Of a stretch of DNA of 51,413 nucleotides, positions 1-6,231 are shown piece by piece (positions within the stretch are counted from its first letter, which is position 1; each line of letters begins with the position of its first letter). The translations under genes and the position numbers were made by a program. Origin of the DNA: a virus; the IMG/VR virus record IMGVR_UViG_3300028581_000056, positions 1 to 51,413 of that record. One strand, 5' to 3'. The notes under the pieces are model-generated. The model was given only the letters and a program-made list of their open reading frames with translations, had not been told where the DNA came from and ran no database searches.

Positions 1-218
1 AGTTCTTTAGCTGATAATAGTTCAACTTTGAAACCATTTACAAATGTGATTGTATCACGTTTTGTTTTTAACCTATAAGATTCTAGATTGGCATTACTAA
101 TGATAGGGGAATACTGTTCAAAACCAGTAGTGATGATGTTGAATGTTGATTGTGATTTAATGTGTTGTGTTAAACATAATGTTAGAATTATGGTTAAAAA
201 AAATTTAATGTTTTTCAT
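1..218 (-). CDS. Secreted protein, N-terminal part only (runs off left edge)
   Basis: Open frame on the minus strand beginning with ATG at 218 and still open at base 1, so only 72 codons are visible. The first ~23 residues (MKNIKFFLTIILTLCLTQHIKSQ) form a textbook Sec signal peptide: two lysines, a hydrophobic core and a polar end. The mature part is not recognised. It is read in the opposite direction to an overlapping plus-strand frame at 88-297, which has no comparable signal and is taken as a shadow. The gene lies downstream of the tRNA-array terminator. Function unknown. Confidence 0.6.
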   Translation of the reverse strand, partial: MKNIKFFLTIILTLCLTQHIKSQSTFNIITTGFEQYSPIISNANLESYRLKTKRDTITFVNGFKVELLSAKE

Positions 219-331
219 TCTAGTTTGGGTTTATTTGTTATTAGTACAATATTCTATAAATATAAAATGTAACGCCTTTAAATTAAATAAGATATAGATA
301 CTTCGTGAAATGTCGGTTTAAATGAGTGAGC

Positions 332-357
332 AAAAAAAAGACGTAAAAAATTACGTC
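332..357 (-). terminator. Intrinsic terminator closing the tRNA array
   Basis: On the minus strand GACGTAA pairs with TTACGTC around an A/T loop and is followed by eight T residues. It lies 10 nt past the last tRNA (367-440), so it ends the leftward tRNA transcript. Confidence 0.8.
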
Positions 358-366
358 CTTATTAGT

Positions 367-440
367 AGCGTGAGACTGGAGTCGAACCAGTTATTTCAAG
401 GCTTATGAGACCTGCGTGATTTTCCGTTTCACCCCCCCGC
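367..440 (-). tRNA. tRNA-Met (CAU)
   Basis: Cloverleaf read by eye: acceptor GCGGGGG/CTCACGC with one G-A mismatch, anticodon loop CTCATAA, T-arm CTGG-TTCGACT-CCAG. Positions 8-9 read GG instead of the usual UA. It could be elongator, initiator or the Ile-CAU type; it is one of three CAU tRNAs in the window. Confidence 0.75.
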
Positions 441-448
441 AATATTTG

Positions 449-895
449 TACACAAAGAAGGATTTGAACCTTCACCCACTTTCGTGGACATAACTCAGTT
501 TGTTGTCTAAAGATTTGTTTTTTATCTATCTATTAATCTATAATATAATATATATCTAAACCCACTAAAGAAATACTGTACAGTACTCTCGTTGGTGGAG
601 ATAATTGTGATTCATCTTACCCCCTCTTAATTGGGGACTATCTATATGATAGAAGAATTCTCAAAATCCATATTCCACCACTGTATCCCTACAGTCTTAA
701 AGGTCGGAGGGGGGTCACCTTACATCGTCGATGATTCATTTTTGAGACCCAAACTTCAATCCCACCACGAATGGTGAAATATTAGAATAAGTATGCCTAC
801 CCAAGGGTCTTGCTGATTTTTTAGGTAACTCCAGCAATATCCTACTTTAGATTTTCAAACAAGTTATACGTGTCTACTGATTCCGCCACTTGTGT
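449..895 (-). tRNA. Class II (Leu-like) tRNA interrupted by a group I-like intron
   Basis: The 5' half starts at 895 (ACACAAG, then TGGCGGAATCAGTAGACACG, a Leu-type D-arm). The 3' half ends at 449 (variable arm CCAC-GAAA-GTGG, T-arm GAAGG-TTCAAAT-CCTTC, acceptor TTTGTGT). The acceptor halves pair over 7 bp and the anticodon stem halves pair as TATAA/TTATG or ATAAC/GUUAU. About 363 nt (roughly 498-860) interrupt the anticodon loop. The exact splice sites, and so the anticodon, cannot be fixed by eye: the loop bases next to the stem do not give an obvious Leu anticodon. The intron is described separately. Confidence 0.7.
498..860 (-). ncRNA. Probable group I intron in the tRNA
   Basis: Inside the split tRNA the minus strand shows a group I-like core: GACUGU (complement of 691-696) can pair with AUAGUC (complement of 636-641) as P7. 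P7 is followed directly by a CCC-loop-GGG hairpin (621-636), as P9 is. Upstream, UUGCUG/CAGCAA and ACCC-UU-GGGU stems suit P3-P6, and an exon ACUU can pair with AAGU as P1. Insertion in the anticodon loop is typical of bacterial tRNA introns. No ORF is inside. A covariance-model scan was not possible, so the subclass is unknown. Confidence 0.65.
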
Positions 896-907
896 ATGTA
901 AAAGAAC

Positions 908-1120
908 TTATTTAGAACTCTTAATGAACTCAATGGCTTGTTCCTTGGTTTTAAAACCACCTTTCACCAATGTACCACCCTTACAGACTCTTATGTCATG
1001 TGATGTTGCTTGTGACTTACCGTTAGCAGCTTTAGACATACTATACAATTGTCTGATATCTAAGTTATCTACCTTTGTGATATAATCCCCTAGTGTGGTC
1101 TTTTTTGATGTTCTTGCCAT
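908..1120 (-). CDS. Hypothetical small basic protein
   Basis: 70 codons from ATG at 1120, lying between the intron-bearing tRNA and tRNA-Met. The protein is lysine-rich and soluble, with no signal or membrane segment. The C-terminal part (GGTLVKGGFKTKEQAIEFIKSSK region) resembles an alpha/beta unit in which a helix starts at TKEQAIEFI. No family recognised. Its position within the tRNA array suggests a small cargo gene. Confidence 0.55.
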   Translation of the reverse strand: MARTSKKTTLGDYITKVDNLDIRQLYSMSKAANGKSQATSHDIRVCKGGTLVKGGFKTKEQAIEFIKSSK

Positions 1121-1149
1121 TTTTTTAGTATTAAAAGTTATTTTTTAGT

Positions 1150-1219
1150 AGCGGGAAGATGAATCGAACACCTGACCTTTGGATTATGAGCCCAACGAGC
1201 TACCTCTGCTCTATCCCGC
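1150..1219 (-). tRNA. tRNA-Met (CAU)
   Basis: GCGGGA/TCCCGC acceptor, D-stem GAGC/GCTC, anticodon stem TTGGG-CTCATAA-TCCAA, T-arm AGGTG-TTCGATT-CATCT. Only ~70 nt because the acceptor/D junction is short by one base. Confidence 0.85.
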
Positions 1220-1227
1220 AATATTTG

Positions 1228-1414
1228 TACAGAAAGAAGGATTTGAACCAATTCACGACCTACTTCGATTCCGAAGAATCTTTTTCAGTCATTATTCTCT
1301 TTCTTCAACTATGGTCTGATATGGGAGTCGAACCCAATCTTTATAACCGTATTCAGACTCAAATAAATATGTCGAATAAGAAAATAACGCGTCTGCCAGT
1401 TTCGCCATTTCTGT
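1228..1414 (-). tRNA. Possible interrupted tRNA (5' half 1414, 3' half 1228)
   Basis: A 5' half ACAGAAA-TGGCGAAACTGGCAGACGC starts at 1414, and the only matching 3' acceptor (TTTCTGT, 7 of 7 pairs) ends at 1228. TTATT and AGTAG can form the anticodon stem. About 120 nt lie between, including a second T-arm-like hairpin (GGG-TTCGACT-CCC) with its own GTCTGA/TCAGAC pairing. The 3' T-stem has two extra Ts. This may be an intron-bearing tRNA, a tRNA with another tRNA fragment inserted, or a decayed pair. Confidence 0.35.
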
Positions 1415-1419
1415 ATTTG

Positions 1420-1616
1420 TACCGAGAGAAGGACTTGAACCTTCAAGGTCTACTGCCGTTCCAGAAGGAACTCTTTCGACCACTACTATCACTCATTACT
1501 CGACTTGTAGGGTTCGGACCTACTCCTTCCCCTTCAGAGGGGGACATGCTGCCTGTTACACTAAAATCATTCGTGAGTGTGGATAAGTAACGTGTTTACC
1601 GTTTCACCACCTCAGC
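1420..1616 (-). tRNA. Possible interrupted tRNA enclosing tRNA-Gln
   Basis: A D-arm-like 5' half (GCTGAGG-TGGTGAAACGGTAAACACG) starts at 1616. A 3' half with T-arm GAAGG-TTCAAGT-CCTTC and acceptor TCTCGGT ends at 1420. Acceptor halves pair 7 of 7 with three G-U pairs, and TTACT/AGTAG pair as anticodon stem. A complete tRNA-Gln lies between the halves. Just before AGTAG stands GTTCC-TTCT-GGAAC; the neighbouring interrupted tRNA has GATTC-TTCG-GAATC in the same place. Confidence 0.35.
1499..1570 (-). tRNA. tRNA-Gln (CUG)
   Basis: Perfect anticodon stem TCCCC-CTCTGAA-GGGGA, T-arm GTAGG-TCCGAAC-CCTAC, D-arm with GG. Acceptor ATGATTT/AAGTCGA has a first-pair A-A mismatch, and T-loop position 55 is C instead of U. 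It reads CAG. It sits between the halves of another tRNA-like structure (1420-1616). Confidence 0.7.
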
Positions 1617-1712
1617 TTGTGTTGACTAACCCTCAACTGCGTTTAACCTCTACAGTATAGTTTTGAATAAGACTCTTTCATTTCAGAAAGACTGTGAATT
1701 ATTTCAACAGTA

Positions 1713-1743
1713 CAAAGATATAAACTTTTTTGATTTCTGTCAA
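1713..1743 (-). promoter_or_regulatory. Bacteroidota-type promoter for the leftmost tRNAs
   Basis: Minus strand TTGACA (1743-1738), 17 nt, TATCTTTG (1720-1713). The second box matches the Bacteroidota -7 element TAnnTTTG. It faces the tRNAs at 1616-367. Confidence 0.75.
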
Positions 1744-1754
1744 CTATTTTTTAA

Positions 1755-2354
1755 TTATTTTAAATATTCTTTTAACTCAGTATTACCTTTAGTATAAGCA
1801 GGTGTAAATGGACAATGTCTACTAATTAAATTACAGATTTCTATAAATTCATTATGTGATAATTCATGTTTCATTACATTTACAAACTTATAAACCCATT
1901 GAACATTTCCGACTATGTAACCTTTAGATGAATCTATTCTATCTAATGATGCGTTTTCTGGTGTTCTAAATTCTGAATTTTTTGGTGAAATTACCAAATT
2001 TATATTAGTATAAGGACATTTTCTATCCTGTTTGTTGTATACATCCCACAAATATTCTATTGTAACATCAAAATTTTTTCCTCTTTTCTTAGCTGCCTTT
2101 TTATAGTAAGAAAATGTTCTACCATTTATACCTTCATAACCAGACCATTGCCCGTTAGTCGTACCTTTATTAATCCCACGACAACCACAATTATCAACAC
2201 AACCTTTTTTTACATCGGGTTTTCTTTTAATTGTGTCATTACCACATAATTCACATCTAAATTTCCAATATTCTACTTTATTGTGATGTGAAAATTCTAT
2301 AGCTGTTAAATTCTTAAACCTTAACCCTGAAATGTTAATACTATTTTTATTCAT
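1755..2354 (-). CDS. HNH-family homing endonuclease
   Basis: 199 residues. The N-terminal third carries a zinc-binding pattern (CELCG near 35, then CVDNCGC near 52). The C-terminal part carries a degenerate HNH/AP2-type nuclease signature (CPYTNINL near 115, ASLDRIDSSKGYIVGNVQWV near 140) common in free-standing phage homing endonucleases. It lies between two tRNA groups. An ATATTTAT box sits ~17 nt before the ATG. Such enzymes cut a specific site in an endonuclease-free relative and spread their own gene; the target here is probably near a tRNA. Confidence 0.8.
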   Translation of the reverse strand: MNKNSINISGLRFKNLTAIEFSHHNKVEYWKFRCELCGNDTIKRKPDVKKGCVDNCGCRGINKGTTNGQWSGYEGINGRTFSYYKKAAKKRGKNFDVTIEYLWDVYNKQDRKCPYTNINLVISPKNSEFRTPENASLDRIDSSKGYIVGNVQWVYKFVNVMKHELSHNEFIEICNLISRHCPFTPAYTKGNTELKEYLK

Positions 2355-2431
2355 ATAAATCTTTTTAAATAAATATATAGTACCAATAAAAAAGGTGAGG
2401 TTGTTGTAAATAAAAATACATCAATCTCCCT

Positions 2432-2623
2432 TTAATCCTCTAATTTAGATTTGTCTCTTAATTTAGTGGATCCTTTATGGTGAAATGGTTCATATGGGCA
2501 AAATAAACAACCCGAACCACAACATTTACCTCTCTTTTTAAGGTAGTGTTCCGTTAGAATTATCTGACCCTTTTCCAAGTAGTAATCTAATCCTTCTTCG
2601 AATTTAATCTCTCTTCCTTCCAT
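2432..2623 (-). CDS. DUF5522-type small cysteine-rich protein
   Basis: 63 residues with the signature HYLKKRGKCCGSGCLFCPY in the middle. This pattern, four cysteines in CCxxxCxxCPY, matches the DUF5522 family found in Bacteroidota chromosomes. It probably binds a metal; the biochemical role is unknown. The ATG overlaps the stop of the next gene upstream (2623), so the two are translated together. Confidence 0.75.
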   Translation of the reverse strand: MEGREIKFEEGLDYYLEKGQIILTEHYLKKRGKCCGSGCLFCPYEPFHHKGSTKLRDKSKLED

Positions 2624-2991
2624 TATCTCTTCTTTTTAGCCTCTTCAACTTTTTTCTTCTCTTCTTCTAATCTGTTACGACGACGCTCGAGACGATTTTG
2701 GTATTTAAGTTCCTTTTCTAATGCCTCACGGAACTCGGTAAGGGTATTAATCATGGTATCTACTTTATGAAGAGCGTTTTGACGGTCTTCTTTAGTGTAA
2801 TAGTCGATAGCTAAACTAATAGTACGACTACAATCGGCAATACCTAGATGGATATCCACCCATCTGTTACCTTTTTCTACATCATCATCTCTTTCTTTTG
2901 TGATAGATGCTACAATGTTGGCCATAGAATGATGACCTGGCAAGTTAAGAAATTCTCTCTTGCTAAAAATTACTTTGTCTTTGTTTTCCAT
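2623..2991 (-). CDS. Hypothetical coiled-coil protein
   Basis: 122 residues. The C-terminal 40 residues are a highly charged K/E/R coiled coil (EKELKYQNRLERRRNRLEEE onward). The N-terminal part is mixed alpha/beta, with LNLPGHHSMANIVASI near the start. No signal or membrane segment. It overlaps the DUF5522 gene by one base (stop/start), so they form an operon. Function unknown. Confidence 0.65.
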   Translation of the reverse strand: MENKDKVIFSKREFLNLPGHHSMANIVASITKERDDDVEKGNRWVDIHLGIADCSRTISLAIDYYTKEDRQNALHKVDTMINTLTEFREALEKELKYQNRLERRRNRLEEEKKKVEEAKKKR

Positions 2992-2992
2992 A

Positions 2993-3044
2993 AATTGACG
3001 GTGCTTGAGTTTTAGTTCTCAAGCATACTCGTCAATTTTCTAAT
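2993..3044. repeat. Long imperfect inverted repeat
   Basis: TTGACG...TGCTTGAG, then an ~8 nt loop, then CTCAAGCA...CGTCAA. It lies just upstream of the 2991 start codon. There is no T-run, so it is not an ordinary terminator; it may be an RNA structure or an operator. Confidence 0.5.
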
Positions 3045-3067
3045 TGTGTTTTTCATTTTCATTTCTT

Positions 3068-3556
3068 TTATTTACCACCCATTATGTATGGTTTCCAATC
3101 TTCATGCATTTTGTTCATCTTATTGATGAAGAATAAATAATTTGGTGTGAAGGGTTTGTAACTCAACTTCATATTAGTTTCATCCAACATTCTATCACCT
3201 TTAGTTATGTTACAACTCATACAACAAGTTGCCAAGTTATTCCAAGAGTTTGGTCCGCCCTTACTCTTTGGGATAACGTGGTCAAGGGTTAATGCATCCT
3301 TGGATCCACAATATAAACATTTATATTCGTCACGTCTATAGATATTGTATCTAGAAAGTGTAACTCTCTTATACGGAAAATAAACAAACTTTGTTAATCT
3401 AATTACAGATGGTCTGTCATAAGCCTTCTTATCAGTCATGATGGATTCACCCTTAGTTGTAACAACTTCAGCCTTACCTTTATACACTAACCTAAAAGCT
3501 CTTTTAAGAGACATAATGGTCAACGGTGTATAGTCCGCGTTCAAAATCAAAATCAT
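3068..3556 (-). CDS. HNH endonuclease
   Basis: The start at 3556 (MILILNADYTPLTIMSLKRA) is chosen because AGGAGG lies 6 nt upstream and longer frames run into the neighbouring tRNA. The 162-residue protein has the classic HNH layout: zinc pair YKCLYCG, then LTLDHVIPKSKGG (the catalytic DH), NNLATCCMSCN (the Asn and second zinc pair) and KGDR. The family occurs in Bacteroidota genomes and their phages. It lies 25 bp from tRNA-Leu, like the other nucleases here, but its good ribosome site suggests regular expression. Confidence 0.85.
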   Translation of the reverse strand: MILILNADYTPLTIMSLKRAFRLVYKGKAEVVTTKGESIMTDKKAYDRPSVIRLTKFVYFPYKRVTLSRYNIYRRDEYKCLYCGSKDALTLDHVIPKSKGGPNSWNNLATCCMSCNITKGDRMLDETNMKLSYKPFTPNYLFFINKMNKMHEDWKPYIMGGK

Positions 3557-3580
3557 ATGTCCTCCTTTATTTTTCATTAG

Positions 3581-3661
3581 TGACCAAGGTGGGAGTCGAA
3601 CCCACACACCTTACGGTACCAGCTTCTTAGACTGGCGTGGCTGCCATTACACCACTCGGCC
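3581..3661 (-). tRNA. tRNA-Leu (AAG)
   Basis: Class II: GGCCGAG/CTTGGTC acceptor, D-stem GTG/CAC, anticodon stem CCAGT/GCTGG with loop CTAAGAA (anticodon AAG), long variable arm ACCGTAAGGTGT, T-arm GTGGG-TTCGACT-CCCAC, discriminator A. A34 implies deamination to inosine or direct reading of CUU. Confidence 0.85.
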
Positions 3662-3732
3662 ATTTGATGTCTTTCCATCCGTCACGCCTGCTAGCATTTT
3701 AGTCCTTATCGGCGTTTAAGAACTTTTTATCT

Positions 3733-4374
3733 TTAATTCATTTTTCTACCTTTATCCCATCCGTTACAAAGATAGTTATTTAATTCTTCTTTTTTAATTT
3801 TTTTATTTTCTTTTCCGTTGGTTACCCAACAAGTTCCAAATTGTGAACTTTTTTCACCAGTTCTTAACTTAGCCTTTTCACTTATTTTTTTCTTACTTTC
3901 TTCTTTATGTTTTCTACCTAACCAACTACATGTATCACCCCAAGTTAAACCTTTAAGATTTTTGTAGGTTCTCACACCAACTTCTCTTATTTTATTTTTA
4001 AAATCTTCATCATTTTTAAGTTTATCTAAATAAGCCTTCTTACCTGCTAAAGAACATTTTAATTGGTGTTTTTCATCTATAAACCCACCATCACCACCTT
4101 CTTTCAGGTTCATCGATGAGGAATCTTTTAATAATTCTTCATTAACTAATTCTTTTTCTCTTTCTTTAAGTGAAATTCTGTCAGATAAAAATTCTAAGAT
4201 TTCAAATTTAAAATTTTCCTTTCCATATTTGTTTAAAGAACGTCTTAATCTTTTACCAGACCCCAAATAACCATCAGTTAGGTTATTTGTTGAATGCATT
4301 CCTACATAATACTTCCCATTTTTAAGATTTGTGGTCTTATAAATGAAATGGTATTCTTTTTCTTTTCTAGCCAT
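3733..4374 (-). CDS. GIY-YIG homing endonuclease
   Basis: 213 residues. The N-terminal GIY-YIG domain starts at YHFIYKTTN (residues 8-16) with the paired GKYYVGMHST. KYGKENFKFEIL and the conserved Asn/Gly block MNLKEGGDGG complete the catalytic fold. The C-terminal half carries NUMOD3-like repeats (LKGLTWGDTCSWLGRKHKEE, KISEKAKLRTGE) that bind the DNA minor groove. This is the architecture of T4 Seg-type free-standing enzymes. It lies between two tRNA genes. An ATATTTAT box is ~17 nt upstream. Confidence 0.9.
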   Translation of the reverse strand: MARKEKEYHFIYKTTNLKNGKYYVGMHSTNNLTDGYLGSGKRLRRSLNKYGKENFKFEILEFLSDRISLKEREKELVNEELLKDSSSMNLKEGGDGGFIDEKHQLKCSLAGKKAYLDKLKNDEDFKNKIREVGVRTYKNLKGLTWGDTCSWLGRKHKEESKKKISEKAKLRTGEKSSQFGTCWVTNGKENKKIKKEELNNYLCNGWDKGRKMN

Positions 4375-4423
4375 AATCGTACTTTAATAATAAATATCAT
4401 CAAAGTACAAAAACGACCCCAGG

Positions 4424-4504
4424 TGGAGTGGGTCGGGATTAAACCGACTGGGATAGCGATTCCCTTTCAAATACTTCTAGCCACGACGCTAAAATCCTCA
4501 CCCC
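4424..4504 (-). tRNA. Class II tRNA-like gene, probably Ser
   Basis: Acceptor GGGGTGA/CCACTCC (6 of 7), T-arm GTCGG-TTTAATC-CCGAC and a possible variable arm GGGA-loop-TCCC. TTTGAAA is present at the expected anticodon position (UGA, Ser), but no good anticodon stem forms around it, and T-loop position 56 is not C. It may be decayed or folded in a way not seen by eye. Confidence 0.45.
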
Positions 4505-4607
4505 AAATAAACATTAACCCTTTGTACACGCCACAATAGTTTCTCGTAACTATATATACCCCTCGGTGTTATAACGAGCTACACCTACCCCGTATTGTTA
4601 ATGTTAG

Positions 4608-4679
4608 AGCCAACACCCAGGATTGAACTGGGGTTTCAGTCTTACCAAGACCGCGTAATAGCCACTATACGATGTCGGC
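4608..4679 (-). tRNA. tRNA-Thr (GGU)
   Basis: Acceptor GCCGACA/TGTTGGC, anticodon stem CGGTC/GACTG with loop TTGGTAA, T-arm CCCCAG-TTCAATC-CTGGG, discriminator U. Confidence 0.85.
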
Positions 4680-4698
4680 TTTTATTATAAATATTCAG

Positions 4699-4773
4699 TA
4701 CCCTCGAGGGGAGTCGAACCCCTAAAATCTCCTGAGTCTAAATCAGGCGCCTTTACCGTTTGACCACGAAGGT
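4699..4773 (-). tRNA. tRNA with anticodon UAG (Leu), short variable loop
   Basis: Acceptor ACCTTCG/CGAGGGT, perfect anticodon stem CCTGA-TTTAGAC-TCAGG, T-arm AGGGG-TTCGACT-CCCCT. UAG should read CUA/CUG (Leu), yet the variable loop is about 7 nt, not a class II arm, and the D-arm TGGTCAAACGGTAAAGGC is Gln-like. Its 5' 21 nt overlap the end of the HNH gene at 4753. Confidence 0.75.
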
Positions 4774-5205
4774 TTTTGTTCTCCCATGATTAGGTGTTAA
4801 AGAATGACAGTTAGGGCACAATATTTGGAGATTGTCCAAACTGTTGTCAAATCTATCACCATTTACGTGGTGTAGTTCCAATTTTAATTTCTGACCCATC
4901 CATTCATTAGTTCCACACATTTCACATTTATTCTCCTTTAACCCATCTTCAATGAGTTTTTTTCTTAACATTGGGGATTTAACTGCGTATTCTTTTTTCG
5001 AGTACTCGAGAGCACTTTTTCTTCTAACATCAGTTTTTTTACCCTTTAAACCTTTATTACCTCTATAATCAACACCTATGAGTTTTAGGTATCTTTCTAG
5101 TGTTTCAGGTTTACATTTTAATATTTTACATATTTTAGATTTAGATTCATTATCTGAAACCATTTGTAAAATTTCTTCTTTTTTTTCAAAAATATCATGT
5201 CTCAT
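4753..5205 (-). CDS. HNH homing endonuclease overlapping a tRNA
   Basis: 150 residues. The N-terminal ~50 look like a helix-turn-helix (SKSKICKILKCKPETLERYL). The C-terminal HNH domain has CEMCGTN, LELHHVNGDRFDNSLDNLQI and LCPNCHSLT. The last seven codons and the stop are encoded inside tRNA 4699-4773, so the endonuclease gene abuts and partly uses tRNA sequence. The ATG is 4 nt from an ATATTTAT box, so the mRNA is probably leaderless. Target presumably this tRNA locus. Confidence 0.85.
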   Translation of the reverse strand: MRHDIFEKKEEILQMVSDNESKSKICKILKCKPETLERYLKLIGVDYRGNKGLKGKKTDVRRKSALEYSKKEYAVKSPMLRKKLIEDGLKENKCEMCGTNEWMGQKLKLELHHVNGDRFDNSLDNLQILCPNCHSLTPNHGRTKTFVVKR

Positions 5206-5209
5206 ATCT

Positions 5210-5217
5210 ATAAATAT
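5210..5217 (-). promoter_or_regulatory. ATATTTAT box, 4 nt before ATG
   Basis: Oriented ATATTTAT on the coding strand with AGAT between it and the ATG at 5205. One of ten such sites. Confidence 0.55.
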
Positions 5218-5341
5218 GGTACACGTAGTATAAATATTACCAGTAGGTAAAATATTTTTGAGACTTGTATGTATACCAGTTCCATCACGAAGGCATTTAT
5301 TTCACAAATATAGTAATTAAATTATCAATTACCAAATCTTG

Positions 5342-5422
5342 TACTCCTGACGAGACTCGAACTCGTAAGCCGAAGCGATTGATTTTAAGCCAATTGTGTT
5401 TGCCAAATTTCACCACAGGAGC
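5342..5422 (-). tRNA. tRNA-Leu (UAA)
   Basis: Class II: acceptor GCTCCTG/CAGGAGT, anticodon stem ATTGG/TCAAT with loop CTTAAAA, variable arm CGCTTCGGCTT, T-arm ACGAG-TTCGAGT-CTCGT, discriminator A. Confidence 0.88.
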
Positions 5423-5427
5423 ATTTG

Positions 5428-5499
5428 AGCTAGTGAGAGGAGTTGAACCCCTGTATCTTCTTTACGAAAGAGGTGTAATTGCCGTTATACGACATTAGC
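5428..5499 (-). tRNA. tRNA-Thr (CGU)
   Basis: Acceptor GCTAATG/CACTAGC (one mismatch), anticodon loop TTCGTAA in stem CCTCT/AGAAG (one C-A mismatch), T-arm AGGGG-TTCAACT-CCTCT. Confidence 0.75.
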
Positions 5500-5504
5500 T
5501 TTTG

Positions 5505-5576
5505 TAGTCCCAGAAGGAATCGAACCTTCGACAACTTGGATGTCGACCAAGTACTCTACCACTGAGTTATGAGACT
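5505..5576 (-). tRNA. tRNA-Val (GAC) with C33
   Basis: Acceptor AGTCTCA/TGGGACT, anticodon stem CTTGG/CCAAG with loop TCGACAT, T-arm GAAGG-TTCGATT-CCTTC. Position 33 is C where U33 is nearly universal. The neighbouring tRNA-Val (UAC) has the normal U33 in an otherwise similar loop. Confidence 0.8.
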
Positions 5577-5581
5577 ATTTG

Positions 5582-5652
5582 TACCCCTAGATGGAATCGA
5601 ACCACCTCGTCTTGGATGTAAACCAAGCAGACCACCATTATCTGCTAGGGGC
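5582..5652 (-). tRNA. tRNA-Val (UAC)
   Basis: Acceptor GCCCCTA/TAGGGGT, anticodon stem CTTGG-TTTACAT-CCAAG, T-arm GGTGG-TTCGATT-CCATC, discriminator A. Same anticodon stem as tRNA-Val (GAC) next to it, suggesting duplication. Confidence 0.87.
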
Positions 5653-5658
5653 GTTTAG

Positions 5659-5732
5659 AGGTCCTTCCCAGAATCGAACTGAGTCTATTCCTCATTACAA
5701 GTGAGGTGCACCACCATTTGTGCGTAAGGACC
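5659..5732 (-). tRNA. tRNA-Thr (UGU)
   Basis: Acceptor GGTCCTT/AAGGACC, D-stem GCAC/GTGC, anticodon stem CCTCA-CTTGTAA-TGAGG, T-loop TTCGATT, discriminator U. Third Thr tRNA of the array. Confidence 0.87.
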
Positions 5733-5738
5733 ATTTGG

Positions 5739-5807
5739 TACCGTATGTGGGAGTCGAACCCACCGAATCATCCTTATGAGAGATAACTGTACACCAGTAC
5801 TTACGGC
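5739..5807 (-). tRNA. tRNA-Met (CAU)
   Basis: Acceptor GCCGTAA/ATACGGT (one mismatch), anticodon loop CTCATAA in a weak stem TATCT/GGATG, T-arm GTGGG-TTCGACT-CCCAC. Only 69 nt with a compact D-arm. Could be the Ile-CAU isoacceptor. Confidence 0.78.
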
Positions 5808-5817
5808 TTGTTTCTTG

Positions 5818-5890
5818 TGGACTCTCTCGGTTTCGAACCGAACTCTTACCCTCTTCAGGGGTACGCTTTCACCAGATTAGCTTAGAATCC
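5818..5890 (-). tRNA. tRNA-Phe (GAA)
   Basis: Acceptor GGATTCT/AGAGTCC, anticodon stem TACCC-CTGAAGA-GGGTA, T-arm TTCGG-TTCGAAA-CCGAG, discriminator A. Confidence 0.88.
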
Positions 5891-5901
5891 ATTATATCTT
5901 G

Positions 5902-5974
5902 TTTTCCCTGGTGGATTCGAACCAAACCGTCATGATGTTCAAAGCATCATATCCTGCCGCTAGACGAAGGGAAA
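5902..5974 (-). tRNA. tRNA-Gln (UUG)
   Basis: Acceptor TTTCCCT/AGGGAAA, anticodon stem TGATG-CTTTGAA-CATCA, T-arm TTTGG-TTCGAAT-CCACC. First tRNA after the upstream terminator. Confidence 0.87.
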
Positions 5975-5984
5975 TTATATGTTA

Positions 5985-6021
5985 TAAAACAAAAAACCCG
6001 AGAAGTTTTTCTTCTCGGGTT
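5985..6021 (-). terminator. Intrinsic terminator of small-RNA module A
   Basis: Minus strand ACCCGAGAAG-loop-CTTCTCGGGT followed by TTTTTTGTTTT. It stands between the promoter at 6180-6209 and the tRNA array, so it either ends a short RNA or attenuates array transcription. Confidence 0.85.
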
Positions 6022-6046
6022 CAATCTGTGTTAATATTTTATATGA

Positions 6047-6139
6047 TTAACTTAGACATAGGAACCCGAGATCAGTTTGTGTAAACTGAAATAACACTGT
6101 TAGTGTCATCACGAATAATATGTTTGTTAAGTTTTTCAT
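6047..6139 (-). CDS. Possible 30-residue leader peptide
   Basis: ATG at 6139 opens MKNLTNILFVMTLTVLFQFT and stops at 6047. The sequence would make one hydrophobic helix. It lies between promoter 6180-6209 and terminator 5985-6021; the twin module at 14.5 kb has a short frame at the same place with a different sequence. It may be a real micro-protein, a leader peptide, or chance. Confidence 0.35.
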   Translation of the reverse strand: MKNLTNILFVMTLTVLFQFTQTDLGFLCLS

Positions 6140-6179
6140 TTGAGTTCTAATTTTTTGTGTTCTTTTAATAAATATAGTA

Positions 6180-6209
6180 CAAAGATAGTAAAAGTTTGTG
6201 ACTTGTCAA
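6180..6209 (-). promoter_or_regulatory. Bacteroidota-type promoter, module A
   Basis: TTGACA (6209-6204), 16 nt, TATCTTTG (6187-6180), then GTACTATATTTATTA. Nearly the same arrangement as 14562-14591. Confidence 0.78.
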
Positions 6210-6231
6210 GTATTTTTTTAATTATTTTTTA

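Noticed and set aside
88-297. Plus-strand frame of 69 codons
   Set aside because: The opposite strand has a frame with a clear signal peptide; the plus frame has no recognisable feature or ribosome site.
1228-1500. Hammerhead ribozyme suggested by CTGAAAA-stem-GAA and GTCGAAAG-stem patterns
   Set aside because: The strict CUGANGA core is absent in both copies and no cleavage-site stem fits.
1159-1590. Plus-strand frame of 143 codons across tRNA genes
   Set aside because: It runs through tRNA sequence; the peptide repeats the typical translation of reversed T-arms and is a shadow.
449-1616. CRISPR array suggested by repeated short GTACAAATA and T-arm-like segments
   Set aside because: The repeats are tRNA 3' ends and spacers of variable length; there is no regular repeat-spacer pattern and no cas gene.
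5899-6084. Plus-strand frame of 61 codons
   Set aside because: It covers tRNA-Gln and the terminator; no gene features.
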